Assembly: GCA_021772555.1 (NCBI GenBank)
Contig: JAJFLT010000306.1
Location: forward strand, 1-5,051
Length of the DNA: 5,051 nt
From: Opitutales bacterium
GTDB taxonomy: Bacteria > Verrucomicrobiota > Verrucomicrobiia > Opitutales > UBA2987
Direction: 5' to 3'
The notes beneath the pieces were generated by a model, which made no database searches, was not told the origin of the DNA, and saw nothing but the letters and a program-made list of their open reading frames with translations. The translations under genes were made by a program, and so were the position numbers. Below, piece after piece: positions 1 to 5,051 of the stretch; position 1 is the stretch's first letter, and every line of letters starts with the position of its first letter.

Positions 1-1348
1 GGCGGGATTGAAGGGTTTTACGAGTGTTCATCCACAGACGCCGTTGGAAGATGGGCAAGGATGCCTGGAGATTTTATTCGAGATACAGGAATGGTTCAAA
101 GGGATCACCGGTCTGCCCGCGGTGACAACACAACCGGTGGCCGGGGCTCAGGGAGAGCTTACCGGAATCAAGCTTTTCCGTGCTTACCACCGGGACCGTG
201 GTGAAACTGATCGCGATGTCGTTCTGATTCCGAGAACAGCCCACGGGACGAATTTCGCCACTGCCGTGATGGCGGGATTCGGTTCCGCCCAAGCCGGTGA
301 AACCAATGGCGGTATCGCCCTGCTGGAGGCCGACCAAAAAGGAATGATCGACCGCCGGGACTTGGAGGAACAAATTGAGCGATTCGGCCGGCGCATCTGC
401 GGGATCATGATTACGAATCCCAATACCAGCGGAATATTTGAAACCCATTTCAAGGAGATTGCGGATGCGATTCACACTGTCGGCGGTCTCGTTTATATGG
501 ATGGGGCCAATATGAATGCCATCGCCGGTTGGGTCGATTTGGGTGCGCTCGGCGTTGATGCGGTGCACAACAATTTGCACAAAACCTGGACCATTCCCCA
601 CGGCGGTGGCGGCCCCGGGGACGCTATTGTGGCGGTCAGTGGTAGGTTGGCCGATTATCTGCCGGGCCGTTTGATCGAAAAAAAGGATGGCTGCTTCTTT
701 GCCGTAAAACCTACCAAAAGCATTGGCTCATTCCATCGGCACTGGGGAAATTTTGCCCATAAGGTTCGCTGTTATGCCTACATGCTGCGCCTGGGGAATG
801 AAGGGATTCGCCGGATGTCGGCTATGGCGGTGCTTTCCTCGCGGTATCTTTATGAAAAACTACGCAGTGCCTATCCTACGCTTCCGCTTAACGCTGAGGA
901 AGTGCCCCGCATGCACGAGTTCATTCTAACTTTGAACGAAGCCGACTTCGAGGCTTTGGAAAAAGCAGGCATACCCAAGGCTCTGGCTGTCACGCGTTTG
1001 GGCAAATTGTTTCTGGATTTCGGATTTCACGCTCCCACGGTGGCCTGGCCAGAGGCTTTTGGCGTCATGATCGAACCGACTGAAAGCTACACCAAGGCCG
1101 AGTTGGACCGTTTCGCGGAGGCCGTCCGGCATATTCTGAAAATCGTGCGGGAAAAACCGGAGGCGCTCAACCATACACCGTTTTTCACACCGGTGGATCG
1201 CGTCGATGAAGTTTCCGCCAACCGGCACCTCATTTTGAGCGAAAACCTGGACGCTCTGCCCAAGCTTTCCCCCAATCGGCTCGACCCCGAAACACTAGCC
1301 AAAATGAGCGTTCCTGAAATTTTTAATAAAATCATTTCCAGTTGTTAG
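1..1348 (+). CDS. gcvPB: Glycine dehydrogenase (decarboxylating) subunit 2, GcvPB-type, 5'-partial
   Basis: This is the PLP-binding subunit of a split P-protein of the glycine cleavage system. With subunit 1 it decarboxylates glycine and passes the aminomethyl group to lipoyl-H protein in the cytoplasm. The reading frame is open from base 2, and residues encoded before the TTG at 8 (A-G-L) already align with the family's LPGF-xx-HP region. The TTG is therefore not the start, and roughly 90-100 N-terminal residues lie upstream. Numbering from the TTG codon, visible signatures are QPVAGAQGELTG (42-53), AHGTN (78-82), TNPNTSGIFE (136-145), DGANMNAI (165-172) and the PLP-lysine motif NLHKTW-x-x-GGGGPG, with the Schiff-base lysine at 192 (codon 581-583). 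KSIGSFHRHWGNF and MHEF follow. The C-terminus matches the family as far as TPVDRVDEV-x-ANRH, then runs about 36 residues further than usual. Some normally conserved positions differ (HGTNF for HGTNP, GDAIVAV after GGGGPG), so a paralog is possible. The TrpF-like gene follows 14 bases later. Confidence 0.92.
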   Translation, partial: AGLKGFTSVHPQTPLEDGQGCLEILFEIQEWFKGITGLPAVTTQPVAGAQGELTGIKLFRAYHRDRGETDRDVVLIPRTAHGTNFATAVMAGFGSAQAGETNGGIALLEADQKGMIDRRDLEEQIERFGRRICGIMITNPNTSGIFETHFKEIADAIHTVGGLVYMDGANMNAIAGWVDLGALGVDAVHNNLHKTWTIPHGGGGPGDAIVAVSGRLADYLPGRLIEKKDGCFFAVKPTKSIGSFHRHWGNFAHKVRCYAYMLRLGNEGIRRMSAMAVLSSRYLYEKLRSAYPTLPLNAEEVPRMHEFILTLNEADFEALEKAGIPKALAVTRLGKLFLDFGFHAPTVAWPEAFGVMIEPTESYTKAELDRFAEAVRHILKIVREKPEALNHTPFFTPVDRVDEVSANRHLILSENLDALPKLSPNRLDPETLAKMSVPEIFNKIISSC

Positions 1349-1362
1349 GTTAGGTTCCAACC

Positions 1363-2031
1363 ATGACTTCGCCGCCCCGGATCAAAATTTGCTGTATTGG
1401 TAGTGTGCAGGAAGCCCGTTTGGCCATCCGCTATGGCGCCGATGCTCTGGGGTTGGTTTCGCACATGCCGAGCGGTCCGGGAGTGATTTCCGAGGATTTG
1501 ATTGCCGAAATCGCCGGCATCACCCCGCCCGGGGTGGCCTCCTTTTTGCTCACCAGCCTGCAGGATGTGCCTTCAATTATCAGCCAGCACCGGCGCTGCC
1601 GGACCAATACTCTACAATTGGTTGACCGGCTGGAAGAGGGTAGTTTTGAGGATTTGCGCGAAGCCTTGCCGGGAATCTCCATCGTTCAGGTGATCCATGT
1701 GCGAGGAGAGGAATCGGTGGACGAGGCGCTGGAAGTGGTGGCTCATGTCGATGCCATTCTCCTCGATTCGGGGAACCAATCCTTAAAAATCAAGGAACTG
1801 GGAGGCACGGGGCGGACCCACAACTGGGATCTAAGCCGGAGAATTTGTGAAGAAGCGAAAATCCCGGTCTTTCTGGCGGGTGGATTGAACCCGGACAATG
1901 TGGACGCCGCCATCAAACAGGTTCGACCCTTCGGATTGGATCTCTGCTCCGGCGTTCGCACCAATGGTCATTTGGATGAAGAAAAACTGGCCGCATACGT
2001 TGAAAAAATTCGCAATTGCGTATCCAGTTAG
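1363..2031 (+). CDS. TrpF-like (phosphoribosylanthranilate isomerase superfamily) TIM-barrel protein
   Basis: This 222-residue protein has about the usual TrpF length and fold pattern. Classical TrpF converts N-(5-phosphoribosyl)anthranilate to CdRP in tryptophan synthesis. Seen here: RIKICC at 6-11, where Cys10 matches the catalytic Cys of KICGIT; LLDSG at 133-137, where Asp135 matches the general acid; and the phosphate-binding loops GGTGRTHNW (147-155), AGGLNPDNV (172-180) and CSGVRT (195-200). Differences from classical TrpF: KICGIT is KICCIG, the strand-4 VQLHG is LQLVD (84-88), and the SPRYVS-type segment with its substrate-binding Arg is SGPGVIS (37-43). The start gives the expected few residues before beta-strand 1. 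Upstream is AGGTTAGGTT but no strong Shine-Dalgarno. The gene probably shares a transcript with gcvPB; no other trp gene is visible. From memory, similar KICC-type proteins are usually annotated as PRA isomerase without trp context. The fold is certain; the exact substrate is not. Confidence 0.85.
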   Translation: MTSPPRIKICCIGSVQEARLAIRYGADALGLVSHMPSGPGVISEDLIAEIAGITPPGVASFLLTSLQDVPSIISQHRRCRTNTLQLVDRLEEGSFEDLREALPGISIVQVIHVRGEESVDEALEVVAHVDAILLDSGNQSLKIKELGGTGRTHNWDLSRRICEEAKIPVFLAGGLNPDNVDAAIKQVRPFGLDLCSGVRTNGHLDEEKLAAYVEKIRNCVSS

Positions 2032-2181
2032 AGATACCGGAAGAAGGATGCCAGTGTTCAGGTTTCGGGACTCGACAGGCAAATCATCGGTTGATAAAAA
2101 AACCATCCTGCGTCTTTCACCCTGGCACCTCTCCTGTCCATTCCGTCAATAGTGTAGAGAATTTGAAGTCGTTTATTTAGA
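2032..2181. other. Intergenic gap between the trpF-like gene and the efflux operon
   Basis: This 150-base gap holds no credible gene. It is the natural place for the end of the upstream transcript and the promoter of the efflux pair. I see neither a GC-rich hairpin followed by a T run on the + strand nor a good -35/-10 pair. The nearest -10-like string is TAGAGA at 2155-2160, without a matching -35 box. The run of seven A residues at 2096-2102 would be a T tract on the - strand, but it has no convincing hairpin beside it and no - strand gene to terminate. Confidence 0.6.
2045..2130. repeat. Imperfect inverted repeat in the intergenic gap
   Basis: AGGATGCCAG at 2045-2054 can pair with CTGGCACCT at 2122-2130: nine pairs with one bulged A, separated by 67 bases. 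The first six bases, AGGATG, could instead pair with CATCCT at 2104-2109, so two mutually exclusive foldings are possible. There is no terminal T run, so this is not a classical intrinsic terminator. It could be an RNA structure or operator, or chance; six-base matches are expected fairly often in a region of this size. Confidence 0.25.
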
Positions 2182-3198
2182 ATGAAGCCAAACCTACTTA
2201 TCGCAGTTATTTTTTTGGCCTCGGCCGGATGTTCCCGAACCACCTCGGAAAGACCGGAATCGCAGTTGGAAACCGTTTTGGTGGAAACCGCTGAAGTCGT
2301 CCGCGAGGTGATACCATCCATTGAGATGGTGGTGGCCACCATACGGCCCGAGAGCGTGGCCTCGATCGCGGCTCAAATTACGGCGCCTATTCAGGAATTG
2401 CATGTATCACTGGGTGATGTAGCGGCGCCGGGCGATCTGCTCATCAAACTGAACGAGACGGAGATTCGCGCGCGGTTGATTCGGGCCGAAGCCCAACTGA
2501 AGCAGGCTGAGAATGAACTTGCCAGGGTGGAAACGCTTTTCCAGCACCAGGCTTCCAACCAGCGCGATCTGGATACTGCCGTGGCCCATTTCGACATATC
2601 TACAGCGCAGGTGACGGAGGCCCGCACCATTCTGGGCTACACGGAAATACGGGCCCCTTTTGACGGGGTCATTACCCATAAGGCGATCAACCCAGGAGAT
2701 TTGGCCACACCGGGCCGGACGTTGCTGGTTTTGGAAAACCCCAGGAAATTGCGGGCGGAAGCGGAAGTGCCGGAAGAACTTTTGCCAAACCTGCAGCCCG
2801 GCCAGGAAGCGCTCGTTGTGGTGGACAGCCGGCAGATACGAATTACGGGAAGGGTTAGTGAAATTTCTCCCGCCGCCGATCCCGCCTCGCGCACCTTCCT
2901 GGCCAAAGTCGATTTGCCCGCAAATGAAAAACTGCTCTCCGGCCAGTTCGCCCGCGTTGGCATTCCCGCCGGAACGCGAGAAGTCCTGCGCGTTCCTGGT
3001 GCGGCGGTTTTGCAACGTGGACAGCTCGAGTTGGCCTTCGTTATAGAAAATGGGAAGGCGCTTTTGCGTATTGTAAAAACCGGAACCGTTTGGGTGGATT
3101 CGGTGGAGATTTTAGCCGGACTCGATGTGGGCGAGCGGGTTGCCATCAGCGGTTTGCAACAATTGGCAGACGGGCAACCGGTCGAGACTAAACCATGA
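2182..3198 (+). CDS. RND efflux periplasmic adaptor (membrane fusion protein), probable lipoprotein
   Basis: This 338-residue HlyD/AcrA-family adaptor would bridge the inner-membrane permease encoded next and an outer-membrane channel. Domains in order: a short hydrophobic signal (1-16) before Cys17 (LASAGC), suggesting lipidation and periplasmic anchoring; the first lipoyl half (about 60-92, with APIQELHVSLGDVAAPGD); an alpha-helical hairpin (about 93-150, EAQLKQAENELARVETLF then a returning helix); the second lipoyl half (about 153-187, with EIRAPFDGVI and NPGDLATPG); a beta-barrel (about 188-262, ending LLSGQFARVGI); and a membrane-proximal domain (about 263-338, with VPGAAV and LDVGERVAISGLQQLADGQPV). 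It is slightly shorter than typical AcrA-type adaptors. The lipobox is imperfect, with Ser rather than Leu at -3. The ATG at 2182 is chosen because it gives a complete signal peptide, though no clear Shine-Dalgarno precedes it. The substrate cannot be deduced. Confidence 0.93.
   Translation: MKPNLLIAVIFLASAGCSRTTSERPESQLETVLVETAEVVREVIPSIEMVVATIRPESVASIAAQITAPIQELHVSLGDVAAPGDLLIKLNETEIRARLIRAEAQLKQAENELARVETLFQHQASNQRDLDTAVAHFDISTAQVTEARTILGYTEIRAPFDGVITHKAINPGDLATPGRTLLVLENPRKLRAEAEVPEELLPNLQPGQEALVVVDSRQIRITGRVSEISPAADPASRTFLAKVDLPANEKLLSGQFARVGIPAGTREVLRVPGAAVLQRGQLELAFVIENGKALLRIVKTGTVWVDSVEILAGLDVGERVAISGLQQLADGQPVETKP
3195..3198 (+). promoter_or_regulatory. ATGA start/stop overlap coupling adaptor and permease
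   Basis: The permease ATG (3195-3197) overlaps the adaptor TGA stop (3196-3198). Overlaps of this type usually mean translational coupling. This fits the absence of a good Shine-Dalgarno just upstream and the need for adaptor and permease in the same complex. The next in-frame ATG is at 3357, already inside the first porter domain, which supports 3195 as the real start. Confidence 0.85.
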
Positions 3199-5051
3199 GC
3201 CCACAACCTTCAACTTCGGAAGGAGTTGCCGGAAAGACTGCCGCTCTCTTTATCAATTCCAAGCTGACGCCTATATTTATCGTCGTTTCGGTTTTGTTGG
3301 GAGTCGCCGCCGTTTACCTGCTGCCACGGGAGGAAGAGCCGCAGATCAAGGTTCCCATGGTGGATGTGTTCGTGGCCATGCCGGGGGCCAGCGCACGCGA
3401 GGTCGAACAGCGCGTCACCCGTCCCATGGAAATGCTGCTGTGGGAAATTCCGGGGGTGGAATACCTCTACTCGACCTCGAGCCCGGGCCAGAGCCTCGTC
3501 ATCGTTCGATTCAAAGTCGGGGAAGAAATTGAAAACAGCCTGGTCAAACTGAACCAGAAACTGGAGACCAACTTCGACCGCATCCCGCATGGGGTCAGCC
3601 GCCCGCTTATCAAACCGAGAACGATAGACGATGTGCCCATCCTGGCTCTTACTTTTCACAGCTCTGTCTACGATCATTTCACCCTGCGAAGACTTGCCGC
3701 CGAGGTGAGCAATGAAATCAAGCGCATCCCGCAAGTGGCCGAGACGACCATTATCGGGGGGACGCGGCGGCAGGTAAGAGTTCTGCTCGACCCGGTGACG
3801 CTGGCCTCCCGCAACATCAACGCCGCCGCCATCGCCCCCATGCTACGGCAGGCCAACCGGCAGACCCTCTCGGGCCACCTCACCCGCGACAACACCGACA
3901 TCGTTATGGAAACGGGCTCTTTCCTCACCACTGTCGATCAGGTGGGAGATATCGTGGTCCGGGTGGCCAACGGAAAACCGGTCTATCTTCGGGAAATCGC
4001 GGAGATTATCGACGGGCCGGAAGAGCCCGATAACTATGTCCTTTTTGGCCATGCAAATAGTGAGGAAGAAGCCGCCGTAACCCTCAGTATTGCCAAGCAA
4101 CCCGGTTCCAATGCCATTTCGGTAGTTGATGAAGTTATGGAGAGGGTCGACCGGCTGAAGGGCCGGTTGATTCCCCATGACATCGCCGTAACCGTAACCC
4201 GCGACTACGGGGCGACCGCGGCGGAGAAGTCGAACGAACTGTTGCTGCATATGTTTATCGCCGTTTTCGGAGTCGTCGCTCTGATTTGGTTTTTTCTCGG
4301 CTTTCGGGAATCCATTGTGGTGCTGATCGCCATTCCCTCGACCCTCGCCCTCACCCTGCTGGTCTTTCTCCTTTACGGTTACACCCTCAACCGCATCACC
4401 CTCTTTGCCCTCATCTTTTCCATAGGTATATTAGTGGACGACGCCATCGTTATGGTGGAGAACATCGTGCGGCATGTCCGCATGCCTGCCAACAAGGGGA
4501 ACCCGGTCCAGGCGGTGGCTTTGCGGGCGGTGGCGGAGGTGGGCAACCCGACCATTTTGGCAACTTTGGCGGTGGTTTTTGCCATTGTGCCGATGGCTTT
4601 TGTGGGCGGATTGATGGGGCCTTATATGCGACCCATCCCGGTTGGGGCCAGCGCCGCCATGGCCTTTTCGCTTTTCATCGCTTTCGCCGTGACGCCCTGG
4701 GCTTCGGTGCGCATCCTCAAACTTAAAAATGACCGGGAAAATGGAACGGGCGCGCAGGATACAGAAAAAGAGGATTGGTTTACGCGCATTTACCGGCGAT
4801 TGATGCGGCCCCTTTTAACGGTGGGGTGGGTGCGCTGGACTTTTCTGGGAACGATCCTGGCGCTCCTTTTGGGGGCAGTGAGCTTAGTTGCCATTGGCTG
4901 GGTGAAAGTAAAGATGCTTCCCTTCGATGATAAGTCGGAGTTTCAACTCGTCCTCAACATGCCGGAGGGCAGCACCCTTGAGCAAACCGCCCGGGTGGCA
5001 CGCGAACTGGCGGCGGTGGTCAAAGAAGAGCCGGAAGTGGTTGATTGCCAG
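3195..5051 (+). CDS. RND efflux permease, AcrB/HAE-type, 3'-partial
   Basis: This is the inner-membrane, proton-driven pump of the tripartite exporter. The frame is open from the ATG at 3195 to the last base: 619 codons, against about 1,030-1,100 residues usual for the family, so the 3' end lies outside. TM1 spans about residues 24-43 and is followed by LPREEEPQI, typical of RND permeases. Next come the first porter domains (MPGASAREVEQRVTRPME, EIPGVEYLYSTSSPG, VRFKVGEEIENSLVKLNQKL). TM2-TM6 lie at about 352-371, 374-397, 398-424, 451-475 and 480-505. TM4 carries GILVDDAIVMVEN, with Asp415-Asp416 (codons 4437-4442) matching the proton-relay Asp407-Asp408 pair of AcrB. TM7 is at about 548-570, followed by the start of the second periplasmic loop (MPEGSTLEQTARVARELAAVV). 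The second half of the proton relay, in TM10, is not in view. The Asp pair and the AcrB-like loops favour hydrophobe/amphiphile efflux over heavy-metal export, but the substrate is unknown. Confidence 0.94.
   Translation, partial: MSPQPSTSEGVAGKTAALFINSKLTPIFIVVSVLLGVAAVYLLPREEEPQIKVPMVDVFVAMPGASAREVEQRVTRPMEMLLWEIPGVEYLYSTSSPGQSLVIVRFKVGEEIENSLVKLNQKLETNFDRIPHGVSRPLIKPRTIDDVPILALTFHSSVYDHFTLRRLAAEVSNEIKRIPQVAETTIIGGTRRQVRVLLDPVTLASRNINAAAIAPMLRQANRQTLSGHLTRDNTDIVMETGSFLTTVDQVGDIVVRVANGKPVYLREIAEIIDGPEEPDNYVLFGHANSEEEAAVTLSIAKQPGSNAISVVDEVMERVDRLKGRLIPHDIAVTVTRDYGATAAEKSNELLLHMFIAVFGVVALIWFFLGFRESIVVLIAIPSTLALTLLVFLLYGYTLNRITLFALIFSIGILVDDAIVMVENIVRHVRMPANKGNPVQAVALRAVAEVGNPTILATLAVVFAIVPMAFVGGLMGPYMRPIPVGASAAMAFSLFIAFAVTPWASVRILKLKNDRENGTGAQDTEKEDWFTRIYRRLMRPLLTVGWVRWTFLGTILALLLGAVSLVAIGWVKVKMLPFDDKSEFQLVLNMPEGSTLEQTARVARELAAVVKEEPEVVDCQ

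Noticed and set aside
8..10. TTG at 8 as the start of the gcvPB gene
   Set aside because: The frame is open upstream to the window edge, the residues before it fit the family alignment, and starting here would remove about 90-100 N-terminal residues. The gene is cut by the window.
74..601. 175-codon open frame on the - strand inside gcvPB
   Set aside because: It lies wholly antisense to a well-recognised gene, has no recognisable domain, and is typical of shadow frames in GC-moderate coding DNA.
2084..2109. Possible terminator on the - strand at the A7 run (2096-2102)
   Set aside because: No stable GC-rich hairpin adjoins the T tract on the - strand, and there is no - strand gene for it to end.
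1898..2152. 84-codon + strand frame spanning the trpF-like 3' end and the gap
   Set aside because: Its first half overlaps the trpF-like gene out of frame, it has no ribosome binding site, and the product shows no recognisable feature.
2407..3206. Long - strand open frames (202 and 189 codons) opposite the adaptor
   Set aside because: They are antisense to a clear HlyD-type gene; the translations are low-complexity and match no family I recognise.
3210..3734. 174-codon - strand open frame opposite the permease start
   Set aside because: It is antisense to conserved RND porter-domain sequence, with no domain or start signal of its own.
4286..4726. Gly/His-rich 146-codon + strand frame
   Set aside because: It is the shifted frame of permease TM3-TM6. 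The Gly/His/Pro richness arises from Ala/Val/Leu codons read out of frame.
1..5051. A hidden novel system such as a defence island, retroelement, CRISPR array or mobile element
   Set aside because: I saw no evenly spaced repeats, transposase, integrase, terminal inverted repeats, tRNA-like cloverleaf or long unexplained region. Nearly all bases are covered by four genes of known superfamilies.

Overview
The window is ordinary bacterial chromosome, with every supported gene on the + strand. The organism is most likely a Gram-negative (diderm) bacterium, because the right half encodes an RND-type efflux adaptor carrying a lipoprotein-like signal and its inner-membrane permease. A two-subunit glycine decarboxylase (GcvPB separate from GcvPA) is common in deep-branching bacteria, Firmicutes, archaea and several environmental diderm phyla. 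It argues mildly against an enterobacterium-like host, but I cannot name the phylum from sequence alone.

Layout: (1) positions 1-1348 hold the 3' part of a gcvPB-type gene, the PLP-binding subunit 2 of glycine dehydrogenase (decarboxylating), whose 5' end lies before the window. (2) Fourteen bases later, 1363-2031 encodes a complete TIM-barrel protein of the phosphoribosylanthranilate isomerase (TrpF) superfamily. It belongs to a divergent branch: it keeps the catalytic Cys and Asp and the phosphate-binding loops but lacks several substrate-site signatures of classical TrpF, and no other trp gene is visible. (3) Positions 2032-2181 are a 150-base gap with weak inverted repeats and no convincing gene. 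(4) Positions 2182-3198 encode an RND periplasmic adaptor (membrane fusion protein). (5) Positions 3195-5051 encode the first 619 residues of an AcrB-like RND permease. It overlaps the adaptor by ATGA and runs off the window end with no stop.

How they work together: genes 4 and 5 form a translationally coupled pair encoding two parts of a tripartite drug/solute export pump; no outer-membrane TolC-like factor is in view. Genes 1 and 2 are close enough to be co-transcribed, but no established pathway joins glycine cleavage with a TrpF-like enzyme, so that link is an open question. I found no CRISPR array, mobile element, RNA gene or clearly novel system. The most interesting item is the non-canonical TrpF-like protein beside a somewhat divergent gcvPB.
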